A DNA stretch of 64,000 nucleotides, taken from contig NW_015971539.1 of the NCBI RefSeq assembly GCF_000182565.1, positions 677,219 to 741,218 of the forward strand. The letters are read 5' to 3'. The first letter of the stretch is position 1, and each line of letters starts with the position of its first letter. This document shows positions 1 to 12,297 of this stretch, one piece after another. The position numbers and the translations under genes are program-made. Source of the DNA: Spizellomyces punctatus DAOM BR117. Taxonomy: Eukaryota > Chytridiomycota > Chytridiomycetes > Spizellomycetales > Spizellomycetaceae. The notes below the pieces were generated by a model, which worked only from the letters and a program-made list of their open reading frames with translations, had not been told where the DNA came from and did not search any database.

Positions 1-94
1 CACTGAAATCTCTAAGTCCAAGCTACTATACTACTGATACTACTGACTGACTAACTAACTAAAGACAAAGTAACTAACAGAAGAATTCTGTTAC

Positions 95-290
95 ACTCAG
101 CAATGCTCAGCAGCTTCAGCCATGCCTTGGCAAACATTACCTGAAAGTCGATTGTCCCAAACCTTCCAGACCTTCTAAAACTGCTTACATGATGATTTAC
201 CCCTTTAAACCATTCCCATATGCATCTGTGATCATTCTGATTACTCTAAGTCCATTTCCCCATCTTGTAATTTAGCCAATTCAAATGTGA
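95..290 (-). repeat. LTR-like repeat, copy A 5' half, inverted
   Basis: Read on the minus strand this segment matches the 5' half of the copy at 1455-1660 with few mismatches. Shared landmarks include AATCAGAATGATCACAGATG and GTAATGTTTGCCAAGGCATG. It points the opposite way to the 3' half of the same copy, which lies at 365-620, so copy A looks internally rearranged. No open frame of note lies inside. I interpret the family as a retrotransposon LTR because its 3' half carries a promoter-like TATA, but no internal coding region or target-site duplication is visible. Confidence 0.65.
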
Positions 291-364
291 ACTGCCCTTG
301 AAATGCATGAAGCTCACTCTTGAAGCACATGAAGGTCACATTTGAAGCACACACTTAGATCTTA

Positions 365-620
365 ACATGAACAAGTGGGCTGAAGCATGTAAACAGTAAA
401 CAAAGGTGGAGGAAGGCTGAAGAATGTACTGGAGTATATAAAGGGGACCTTTGAATTTCCCAGGATGAAGACACGCATGTTATCCCACAAGATACAGTAC
501 CAAGAAGTTTCACCATGATTCACAAGCATTCCTGGGCCTCTCAGAAGTGTTTTCTACAGGGGAAATCAGTGTTTCAAGTGCTAAGTTTAATACAAATACC
601 TGGATCAGAGAACCTGGATC
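365..620 (+). repeat. LTR-like repeat, copy A 3' half
   Basis: This is a direct match to 1660-1900. Shared blocks include GTGGGCTGAAGCATGTAAAC, the TATA motif TATATAAAGGGG at about 435, CATGTTATCCCACAAG and GGAAATCAGTGTT. The TATA followed some 25-40 bases later by the conserved ATCCCACAAG block is what a retrotransposon LTR promoter looks like. The small open frame at 515-697 lies in this repeat and has no family resemblance, so I do not call it a gene. Confidence 0.65.
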
Positions 621-1454
621 AAGTAACCAGTTCATGTATCTGGATGTGGGAACCAGTGAAGGGAACTGAACTGGCTTCTAGGCCAGTGGACCTGTAGTTA
701 GGGGTGCTATGAAGTAAATTAGTTATAAAAGAAGTATCAGTGCCCCCAGACTAAGAGTTAAGTGTTACACACAAAATCACCAAAAATCCCCTTGTTTATC
801 CTCTGGCTTTCCCATTTTCATTCTCAGCATCAGAACTCTTTTCTTGTTGTTTGAAGCATGTACACATTGTTTAAATTAGTATATATCCCATTAATTGACA
901 TCTGACCATGCCAAATGATGGGACCTCAGCCAAATAAATTACCCTCATGGCATTTTAATGTGATCCCAAATGTTTACTGGTCTAGGTGCTGTTATTGTGT
1001 TTGAAGAACAACAAACAAGATAGTGAAGATAGAGCCTTTGGACAGTTTGATAGAGGTTCTAGGGCAAGGATCCAATGGCAGGAAGTACTGGCAAACACAT
1101 TGAACCATCAATTGATAACAAAAAACCTCAATTTGTTGTAATCTGTGAGCAATTGCCATAGGTATTTAGCAGTATTTAGTACCTACCATAGCCACAGTTG
1201 ATCATATGTACAGCCTAATTCCTGCTTAGTACCTGATGCACATGGGTTCAGAGCCACCAAGTGCTGGAGCATATCAGCCTTGTAAAGTTAATGACACAGT
1301 AGATGGAGGGTGTTGTTGTTGGTAGCCAAGGGATGGATAATGCTGCTGATGTTTGAGGAAACCTGAGGTCCACATTGTTGAGATTCAGGCTTAAACCATG
1401 CTGTATGATCTATAAATCATGTGAGATCATGCTGGGATGTCATTAGACAGTTCA

Positions 1455-1900
1455 CATCTGATTTGGCTAAGTTAGAACATGGGGAATTGGACTTCGAGTA
1501 ATCAGAATGATCACAGATGCATGTGGGAATGATTTAAAGGGGTAAATCATCATGTAAGCACTCTTAGAAGGTCTGGAAGGTTTGTGGTGATCTAGATCTT
1601 CAGGTAATGTTTGCCAAGGCATGGCTGAAGCTGCTGAGCACTGCTGAGCATGGCTGAGCATGTAAACAAGTGGGCTGAAGCATGTAAACAGTAAACAAAG
1701 GCAGAGGGAGGCTGGAGAATGTACTGGGTTATATAAAGGGGACTTTTGAATGTCTCTGGATTAATACAAGCATGTTATCCCACAAGTTACTGCACCCAGA
1801 AGGTTTACTAGCAGCCACAGGCATTACTAGGCCTTTCAGAAGTGATTTCTACACAGGAAATCAGTGTTCCAAGCACTAAGTTCAATACACATTAATTCAA
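1455..1900 (+). repeat. LTR-like repeat, copy B (most complete)
   Basis: This is the most intact copy of the family, running from about TTTGGCTAAGTTAG through TATATAAAGGG at about 1730 to the AAATCAGTGTTCC block. Its 5' half pairs with 95-290 in inverted orientation and its 3' half with 365-620 in direct orientation. A third, more diverged copy is at 2560-2890. I see no reverse transcriptase, integrase or protease frame between the copies, so these are probably solo or relic LTRs. The exact ends cannot be fixed by eye. Confidence 0.6.
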
Positions 1901-2559
1901 AAAAACATCCAAGAGTGATCTCTCACCTACTTATAAGCTTCAGAATAGGCCAGTTTCTAATACATGATTTGGCTCAGGTAGAAGTGGGTTGGTGGTATTG
2001 TGTACTGACTTTTATTAAATCTCCTCTGTGGTATTAGCACTGCAAAGTGTACAAATTGAGAATCTACCAAATGGTTCCTTCAGATACCTTGCTTTGGCAG
2101 GTGTGTGGGAAGGAAAGAGGGAGTGATTCTTCAATGCATCTCCTTTCTGCACATTGGCCTACTTTTCATCTTGGGGAAGCCATGGCCCAAATTTGCTTTA
2201 AACTTTTTTCAGAACTCTTGCAGCATTGCTTTAATTTTGCTAAATTGTCCCATTATGTCAGCCTAGTCCTCCATCTGTGTTAGAGATCTATGTTCCTTGC
2301 AATTACCTTTATGTAGTCAGAGCCATCTGAAAATACTTGAGTTGGGCATTGCCCAATACTATGAAAATCAATGTCAGTGGCTGCTCCTCCTTCTCTCTGC
2401 ATCTCTCAAATCCTTCTCATGGGCACTCTGCAATGCTCAATCTCCCTTATGCACCATAGCTCTTCAAATACCAGTAGAAGCTATGGGTAGTAAGATTCAA
2501 AAAAACTGGAGACCTCACACATTTGCATATGACTCAAAGGTGTATACCATGCTGTATAC

Positions 2560-2890
2560 AACAAGGGGGGGCCTGCCGTGGTCCAGACTTGCTGGAATGT
2601 TTGCCAAGGCAAGACTGAGTATGGCTGACCTTTTCACTTTTCTTGGGCTTATTTGTGGTTGAAGGCTTTGTCTGTGCAGCATGGAATAACAACAATGGTG
2701 GAGGATGGGCTGAAAGAAGGTAATTTAAAATATAAAGGGGAGGTTCCAGCACCATAATATAATTGTAAGTATGATTCCATGAACTTAAAGCACCCAGTAG
2801 TCTTACCAGCATTCACAAAAATTCTGGGCCTTTCTGACTTGATAATTAATACCAAGAAGTATTGCTTCAAGTGCAAAGTCTAACATAAAG
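2560..2890 (+). repeat. LTR-like repeat, copy C (diverged)
   Basis: The order of blocks is the same as in copies A and B: GGAATGTTTGCCAAGGCAAG, a TATAAAGGGG motif at about 2731, then CATTCACAAAAATTCTGGGC and a GCTTCAAGTGCAAAGTCTAA block matching the ends of A and B. Divergence is higher than between A and B, which suggests an older insertion. The open frames on both strands here do not resemble transposon proteins. Confidence 0.5.
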
Positions 2891-3546
2891 ATGGGTTTTG
2901 GTATTGAGGCAGGGGTAAGTGGTATGTGCAGGAAGGCAGTGGGGAGAAAGTAGGTCAGTATTAATATTTATATGGCTATCAGATCAACATATTAAAGTAA
3001 GAAATTTGCTCTGGCTATCTGGGCTCATCTTTTTTTAGATCTATATACACTAATTATATAAAGGGAAAAAATATATTGAGCAGAGAGAATATAAGAAAAC
3101 TTTTATTATTTTAATAATATTTTTATCTATGCAGTTAATTTATAGAAGCTTTATAAACCCCTACACTTACTTTTAGAAAATACTAGGGCAGTCTAGATAT
3201 TTAATATAGGATCTTATTTTTATACTTCTTTGTTTTAAAATTCCTAATAATATAGTCAATAGGTTATATACAGCTTCTCAGAAGTTATTCAGTGAAGTTA
3301 ATAACTCTGTTGGGTACTATACTATTATATTATCCAGTATTAAAGAATATTTTTGGAAACCTGCTATTAAGAGAGCATAAATAATACAACTTCCTAGTAA
3401 AGGAATATGACAACTTGCAGCCAGTGCTTCTAAGAACCATTTTGGTCTTCTTCCTATGGTTCAAGTTTCCATCCTATGACATCTTCATTGCAATCAATTA
3501 TTTCTCACAGTAGTGATGCTGCATATTTTTTCCATGATTGAGAGAA
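2891..3546. other. AT-rich intergenic DNA, no gene seen
   Basis: This is strongly AT-rich sequence with many short A/T runs and no coding frame I can support. It separates the LTR-like repeats from the first gene-like sequence on the minus strand. I see no tRNA, no tandem repeat and no clear regulatory site. Confidence 0.5.
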
Positions 3547-4661
3547 CTAAGATGACATTTGCCTGATTGTTGCCAATGAGCTATCTTGCTGAAGCAATAT
3601 GGATCCATTGGTACAGTCAATCAGATATTGTTTATGACCACACAAACGAAGCGACCCACACATGACGTATACCAACAAGGGATTGGATATGCAGTGCTCT
3701 CATTACACTGGGTACAGACATTGTTCATCAATTATGATATACCGTGTACACAAAAACAACCGCTTTCCCCGTAGGACTCCCTGGCCATCCTCCGTCCCTG
3801 TGCACTGCATATTGTCAAATGCCTCATATACGTCTACAAGGTCCTGAGCTTTGACGGCGCCAGTGTGTCCTCCAGACAGGCTATACAACTCCACACAATG
3901 CCGAAACCCCACAAAACAAACCTCCCCACTGTCAACCGATGGGAGATTTGATTGATCAAGAATGGTACATTCACACCATAGGACAGCAAGTCCCGGCGTC
4001 TTCCATGTTCGAAGAACCCGTAGTCGAGAGGTGGGATGCAGGATATACTGATCTGCGTTAAAAAGAGTTGGTTTTGTGCCTTACCGCAAGTTACACGGTG
4101 TAAATCAAAACGAACCTCGTCGCTTCAGCATATGGAGCCACATAATGGCATCCGACTTGTCTCGGAAAACAAGAGATGACAAGCGATCTGCATATCCTCC
4201 ACTGTTCGAAGTTAGACGCGGGCGCACATGGTCAGACTCTTGCGGAATATGGCTTAAGATCTATGTGGTATGTCCTTACCCAAGGAGTCCTTTCCTACTT
4301 CTCCGCCGCTCCTGAACCAGGCCAGACTCATCACCTGGTATCTTGAACCCAGGGGTGGCCCACGATGTGCGATCAGGTGTTGGGCTGACAACTTCGTTTG
4401 CTGATCGATCAGAAGGTACCGTAAACCGAATCGGTATCGGTGTTGTGTCATGTTGCCGCTTTGGTATGTCTTTCGAAATTAATGGGGAGGCAACTGGAAC
4501 ATGTCCAATGGTGTCTGGCTGGACAGCGCGTTACTTTAAGGAACATCAACATCCTTTGGTAAAGTCATGACGAAGACCTTGGGTGTATCTGGCGCTTCTG
4601 AAGGCGGTCTTGACGTTGGTGTCCGTTTTTGACTATTTGATGGCAGAATGAAATGGTGCAT
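3547..4661 (-). CDS. Putative multi-exon gene with PH-like segment, possibly a fragment
   Basis: Several spliceable minus-strand frames line up. An N-terminal Pro/Ser-rich exon (reading PPSEAPDTPKVFVMTLPKD) starts at an ATG at 4661 or further upstream. A second Pro-rich exon spans about 4540-4280. A third exon, about 4260-4105, contains YADRLSSLVF and DAIMWLHMLKRR, typical of the last strand and helix of a PH domain. A fourth at about 4046-3740 reads TWKTPGLAVLWCECTILDQ, then GEVCFVGFRHCVELYSL. A possible last exon ends in a TAG at 3547. I do not recognise the family. Its 3' end lies at the edge of repeat-rich DNA, so truncation by transposon activity is possible. Only 148 bp separate its putative start from the next gene on the other strand. 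Exon borders are approximate. Confidence 0.4.
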
Positions 4662-4809
4662 TGTTGCTATTATTTCGACCGCGACTGTCCTGGGTCAATA
4701 ATGCTTCGTTGTTGCCATGTCAACAATTCAAGGTCAGAGTATGATAGAGTCAACAGCGGGCTTGGACTGCCATCATTCGTTACAAGTACTAGCGAACTCC
4801 GGCCTGAGA

Positions 4810-6679
4810 ATGGGCGATGCAGGTTTTTTCAAGGTATGGGAAGATTGTGGGGTCCGGTAGAACTGGCGCTGAGTGGTCGTTCCACACGAAGCCGAAATCT
4901 AACTGTCAGCGCTGATGACACAGGGCACAAGTGCCGAGCAAGATGCACGCTTCGGTGACAAGCAGAAGAAGCTTCTGAAGACAATGAAGTTTCCAAAAAT
5001 CTACGACCAAAAGGTATGAATGGACTTCTTCGGAGGGAGAGCAGGAACGGTATGCCGTGGGATTCTGCAGGAGATCCTCGCCAGGAGGCATGGAAAGGCA
5101 GGAGATTTGATGTTTCTCGAAGCGGCAACAACATTATCTAATTATGCACTGTTGGGTGTAAATGAACAGTAATGAATTTTCCTGCGGACTTTGCTGGGCT
5201 GCTGTGCGCTCGCAAGATGATGGAAACGCCCCTCGTTGTCCAGGAGTTTCAACCAACCATTTCGTCATTTGGGATGCTGACTTCCAGGTAGACATCAAGA
5301 AAGTCAATACGAATGTTATCAAGCCCTGGGTGACCAGCAGAGTGGTGGAACTTATGGGGTTCGATGATGATGTTTTTGTTGAATTTGTATTCAATTTGCT
5401 TGAAGCGGAGGTATGAACAGAGTAATCTTCGTTCAGGGGCATTTTCGCTTAACATGTCATAAATATCATTCCTCATCAAAGAAACTGGATCCGCGAACGA
5501 TGCAAATCGAGATATCCGGATTTCTCGAGACAAAAGCACCTATATTCATGGAAGAACTGTGGGGTCTGCTGGTCAGTGCCCAAAATACTATAGGAGGTAA
5601 TTGTTAACCGCCTCGGAAGACTTTACTTGCCATAAATAGCCTGACCAATGGTCTTACTATCGCAGGTATTCCCCAAGCTTTCTTGGATCAAAAGAAGGAG
5701 GAAATAATGGCAAGACGGGTATGGGACAATTGCAGTTACATGGATCTTGTTGCCAAGTATTTAGCCTACATCAACTCGGTAGCGTGAAAACGAACACATA
5801 GCAGCACAACTACAGAAGCAGAAGGACAAGGAAGTAGCTGAGAGAGCGGAGCGCGATGAAGCACGCAAAAAGGACAGAGAAGACCGAGGAGGGGCTGATC
5901 GTTACCGGAATGACCGTCAGCGTCGACGGTCACGATCTCGCAGTGGTGATCGATACAGAAGCAGAGATTATGATAACCGTTATGAACAACGACGTGATCG
6001 ACCTGATGAGAGAAGATACAGAGATGAATATCGTGGTGCACGTGACCGATCAGATGCGCATGATGGCCGACGGGACGAGAGATATGGGCGGGAACGTAAT
6101 ACAGGACGGCGTGACCAAGATAACGATTACAGGAGTGATGAGCGTCGAAGGGTGGTCGACGATCGGGATATCAGAGATAAGCGAGAGCGCACAGAAAGGT
6201 CAGAGAGATATACCACTGATCGTGAAAGGAGAGATGACTATGAAGTAAGTAGGAGAACCGAGAGAGGTCGCGATAGGAAAGAAGAACACAGCGAACAGAG
6301 CCACCGAAGACAAAGAGAGCCGCGGGAACGTTTGCCTGAAAACTCCGCGGGCAGCGGAACTGACTATACTAGCGATAGCGATGCATCCAGCTCGTCTGCA
6401 TCATCACGAACTTCCACCTCACGTAGTCGGTCATCGTCTAGGGATAGTGGTTCCCCGCCACGCAAATCTCATAAACGAGAACGTGACGTGGCGGACGAGA
6501 GTCGACGACGCAATGGTAGCACAAAGGTGGGAGAGCGGCGAAGGAATGATAAAGATGATGGAAGCAGAAAACGGCATCGGGAGGAAGCAGTCCCCCTTTC
6601 TCATTCCTGGAAGGACAGCCTGGACAATAGCGAGTCAGGTAAAACTAAGAAGACTAGATCAGATGGAGATAAGGAGTAA
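4810..6679 (+). CDS. SRRM1-like PWI/RS splicing coactivator
   Basis: Six exons join in frame: 4810-4833, 4924-5013, 5288-5410, 5482-5596, 5666-5718 and 5783-6679, giving 433 aa. The N-terminus reads MGDAGFFKGTSAEQ, followed by a complete PWI domain at about residues 25-125, with KPWVTSRVVELMGFDDDV, a MEELWGLLVSAQ segment and IPQAFLDQKKEEI, as in SRRM1/SRm160. The rest is an Arg/Ser/Glu/Asp-rich RS domain. PWI proteins bind RNA and DNA, and SRRM1 bridges splicing factors in the nucleus. Human SRRM1 is about twice as long, so this is a short fungal form. The second intron (274 nt) is long for this window, but the flanking residues abut exactly as in the family. The stop lies 145 bp from the convergent protease stop. 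Confidence 0.9.
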
Positions 6680-6824
6680 GTAGTGCTTGTACATAAGGTT
6701 CTGGATCAGGCTGCCATGGGAGAGCCTGCCAGGTGAGGAGGGTGGTACAAATAGACAGGTCCCCATGTTCTGCGGAAAGTAAATATCGTATTATCACAGA
6801 ACATCACATAAAATGAGGAGAATT

Positions 6825-8596
<1,772 letters not shown>

Positions 8597-9312
8597 TGCG
8601 GCCTTCTCAAACACAAACAGGATACAAGTTTAGAGGGATAAGAAATGAGAGATTTGTTCAGAGGAAATGCAGAGCGAAAGAAAGTCGAAGGGGGAAAGTC
8701 TCCCTCCCCCTAGGATCACGCTGGTTATTGCTAAGCCCCACAAAGTCATGACATCATCATCTGACTTTGGAACACTTGCCTAGTCTTGCGTGCAATCGTT
8801 TTATTTCACCATGATCTTTGTTATCAATACAGTATATGGCCCATACGACAGGCGCTAACAAGATAATATGTGCATTTGAGCATGCCAACTGCATGATGGT
8901 CAGCACTACATTGAATGTCATCGACAAGGGCTGCATCAGACATGGCGCTTTGGCCTCAGTCTCTCCAAAACTATGCATTTTTTTCTAACTGAAGACTGCC
9001 CCATATACATTGGGTGCAGGTCTGCCAACGGCCATGCACAGATGATAGCTACCAAGAACATTTCCAGAATGACACTTGAAGCGATAACCCCAAAAATGCT
9101 TAAACAGTTTCTTATCACCTTTTTGATGAAGCCTCATCTCACACTAAACAAACGCGTCATCGCAAAAAGCAAAGCCTTCGTTGACATCATTTCACCCCCT
9201 CCGATCTTTCTTTCTTAAATTGAACAGCACTTTTTGGTTTCCTTTTGTGTAGATCTCAACTTAACAACTCTAGATTTTCGCTTCTACCAAAATCCAACTT
9301 TTATCCCCCCCA
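8597..9312. promoter_or_regulatory. Divergent intergenic region, protease/amylase
   Basis: About 715 bp lie between the start codons of the vacuolar protease (minus) and the alpha-amylase (plus), and should hold both promoters. The open frames inside are short and show no family resemblance. A pyrimidine-rich stretch (TTCACCCCCTCCGATCTTTC) occurs about 110 bp upstream of the amylase start. I could not identify specific regulatory sites. Confidence 0.4.
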
Positions 9313-11253
9313 ATGTCCGCTCCTCGTCGAAAACTACCTCCACCGCCAGTCGGTCTGACGAGGCGACAAACACATCATAATGTCTCTATCCCATTAAATG
9401 GAACTATGATTCAGTATTTCGAGTAAGTTATGTAAAGGGACCTTATCATATCATCTTGCGCTAACAGAGATGGGAATTCAAAGATGGCATGTCCCCGCAG
9501 ATCATAAACATTGGACGCGTCTTAGAGACGATGCTCAAAACTTGAAAGATTTGGGAATAACAGCGATATGGATCCCTCCACCAACGAAAGGGTTAGCGTG
9601 GCTCTGATATATAGGAAGAATGGAAAACGATATTCTAATCCTGCTTACACAGATCGAGTCCCGCCTGTGTTGGGTACGCCACATGTATGTTCACTTGTTT
9701 TATATCAATATCTGGTTTGGGACAGAAACTCACCCTACACTCATCCAAAGACGATCTGTGGGATCTTGGTGAATTTGACCAGAAGGGCTCGGTGCCAACA
9801 AAATATGGAACCAAAGCAGAGCTCGTGGATGCCATAAAGGCGTGCAGACAACGGGGAATAAACGTCTACGCAGACGCTGTCCTAAATCACAAACTGGGTG
9901 CCGATCAAACGGAAACTTTCAAAGCCGTCGAGGTATCGCCGCATAATACTGAGCAAGAAGTATCGGGAGAGCTGGAAGTGAAAGGCTGGACAAAGTTTGA
10001 CTTCCCTGGAAGGGCAAACAAATATTCGGATTTTAAATGGCGTCACTATCACTTTACTGGCATTGATTACAATGCAGCAAATAAGCGTCAAGCTATATAC
10101 CGAATACTAGGAGAAGGAAAGTACTGGGTAAGTGACGGCCCGTCTGCTGTCAGTTCCTTTTATCCACGTGATCTGACCTTCGATGGTAGTCTGATAATGT
10201 CGATGGCGAGAGAGGCAATTATGACTACTTGATGGGGGCGGACATTGATACAAGTCATCCAGAGGTGGTCGAAGAACTCAAAAAGTGGGCATTGTGGATC
10301 ATAAAAGAACTGGACCTTTCTGGATTCAGATTGGACGCCGTCAAACACATCGATGCAAAGTTCATGCATGACTTGCTGGAACATGTTCGAAAGAATTCAA
10401 GTGTAGGAGAAAACTTTTTTTCAGTCGGGGAGTACTGGAAGAACTCTATGAAAGACCTCGAAGACTATCTTGACATCCACGAGTGGAAACTGTCCTTGTT
10501 TGATGTACCGCTTCACTTTAATTTTGCGGATGCTAGTAAATTGGGCAAATCTTATGATATGAGAAAGATCTTTGATGGTACATTGGTGCAATCTCATCCA
10601 ATGCATGCGGTTACATTTGTGGTGGGTAGTGGAGGCGTTCAATATGCATGTCAGACCATTTGCTGATATCTTTTTCCACTTACCAGAACAACCACGACAC
10701 ACAGCCGGGTGAATCACTAGACTCGTGGGTCGCTCATTGGTTCCAGCCGCTAGCCTACGCCCTGATATTACTTCGACGAGATGGGTATCCATGCATCTTT
10801 TACGGCGATTTTTACGGTATTGACGGCGAACATCCCGTTCCCGCACACGCTGCGCCAGCCATACGTAACCTGCTAATTTTGCGATCCCAATTTGCGTTTG
10901 GGGATCAGGATGATTACTTTGACCATCCGAGTACTATAGGATGGGTCCGGCGTGGTTGTGAGCAGCGTCCTGCCGGATTGGCAGTTGTGATGTGTGCTGG
11001 GGATGCGGGGTTCAAGCGGATGTTTGTTGGTAGCGAGAGGAATGGAGAAGAATGGGTTGACGTAGCCGGGGGCCGTAAGGAAGTATTGACCATTGGCCAA
11101 GATGGATTTGCGGATTTCCAATGCAATGGGGGTAGCGTAAGTGCCTGGATTCCAAGAAAGGAAGCAGAGAAAACATTCAAGTGGAAGCGGGAAGAGCTCG
11201 CGGCCCTATCGGAAGCCAGTGAAACTGAAGGCGAGGACACTGTAGAACGGTAA
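9313..11253 (+). CDS. Alpha-amylase, bacterial/cytoplasmic type (GH13 subfamily 5)
   Basis: Six exons (9313-9422, 9484-9591, 9653-9684, 9751-10127, 10190-10621, 10687-11253) give 541 aa in frame. Landmarks in order are NGTMIQYFEW near residue 30, VYADAVLNHK (region I), GFRLDAVKHI with the nucleophile Asp (region II), FFSVGEYW with the acid/base Glu (region III) and NNHDTQPGESL with the third catalytic Asp (region IV). A C-terminal beta domain follows. These are the hallmarks of Bacillus-licheniformis-like liquefying amylases and their intracellular fungal relatives. The enzyme should hydrolyse internal alpha-1,4 bonds of glycogen or starch. No signal peptide is seen (start MSAPRRKLPPPP), so it probably acts in the cytosol. 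The residue before NHD is Asn rather than the usual Asp/Glu. Confidence 0.9.
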
Positions 11254-11448
11254 GATAAAATGGAAATAGTAGACAAATGTACCATAATGATGAACAAACG
11301 ATATCTGGTCGATCTTCTTGTCCCATTGAAAGTAATAACCTGCTGTCTCTGCTGTCACGCTTTACCAATTTAAAGTGAGGTCCCCATAATCTCGATTATT
11401 TGCATCGCAAAAGAACATCCTTCTGGCGCGTTTCCCCATCCCCAGATC

Positions 11449-12087
11449 ATGACCACGGCACCCGACATTCACAGCCTAATCACATCCCACACCGCTCTCC
11501 CGACGCCCCTCCCCCCTCTCACCCTCGACGCTGACGAACGCACTCCGCTCCACACCGCCGCTACCTCCAAAAATCTCGCTGCCATCACCCTCCTCTCTCC
11601 CCTCACCAGCACATTAGCTGACCCACAAGATTGGACTCCCATACACATTTGTGCGTCGAATGGGTTTATTGAGGGGTTGGCTGTCCTACTACGTGATCAT
11701 CCCACACATGTGAACGATCAGACGGAAAGTGGACAATCTGCGCTCCATTTTGCGGTATCTAAAGGGTGGAACGAGATTGTGGTTGCGTTGTTGGATGCTG
11801 GCGCGGACCCCAATCTTCCAGACAACTATGGTATGACGTCCCTTCACCGGGCTGTGCATCGTAGTAGGTACGATATTCTGAATATCTTGGTGGCCCGTGG
11901 TGGGAATATCAACGCTGCAGATAAAGAGGGCGTGACGCCGCTCATGGGGGCCGCGGAGGACGGTGATGAGCAAATGGTAAGGGCGCTGCTGGAGAAGGGG
12001 GCGGACGTGGGCAGGGTGGATAAGAGCGGACGAAGAGCAGTGGATGTTGCGGCTGCAAGTGTCAAGAGGTTGGTGTCGGTTGAATGA
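11449..12087 (+). CDS. Ankyrin-repeat protein, gankyrin/Nas6-like
   Basis: An intronless frame of 212 aa holds about five or six ankyrin repeats from residue 30 onward: RTPLHTAATS, DWTPIHICASNGF, GQSALHFAVSKG, GMTSLHRAVHRSR, GVTPLMGAAEDGD and SGRRAVDVAAA. Length, repeat number and an almost repeat-only composition fit the PSMD10 (gankyrin)/Nas6 proteasome-assembly chaperone. Ankyrin repeats alone are not diagnostic, so another small ankyrin protein remains possible. It lies about 200 bp after the amylase stop on the same strand and converges with the lipase gene downstream. Confidence 0.7.
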   Translation: MTTAPDIHSLITSHTALPTPLPPLTLDADERTPLHTAATSKNLAAITLLSPLTSTLADPQDWTPIHICASNGFIEGLAVLLRDHPTHVNDQTESGQSALHFAVSKGWNEIVVALLDAGADPNLPDNYGMTSLHRAVHRSRYDILNILVARGGNINAADKEGVTPLMGAAEDGDEQMVRALLEKGADVGRVDKSGRRAVDVAAASVKRLVSVE

Positions 12088-12297
12088 TAGTAGGAGGTAT
12101 TATCCATAGGAATGGTGGGCCCGGGTAGCATCTTGTGCATATAATGCAATAAGACGAGTCAGTGTGGGCAAGTGTACTTTTAGGAGGCATCATGTTGGTA
12201 TGTTGATAATGAAATATATATTGGATAAGAAAGAAAAACAGGCAGAAATATAGAAAAGAACCGCTATAAAAAAAAACATGGATGTCCTAGTCCTACA

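Noticed and set aside
2297..2876. Overlapping open frames on both strands in the repeat region (up to 121 aa)
   Set aside because: They lie in diverged LTR-like sequence, lack transposase, reverse transcriptase or protease motifs, and have the composition of random AT-rich DNA.
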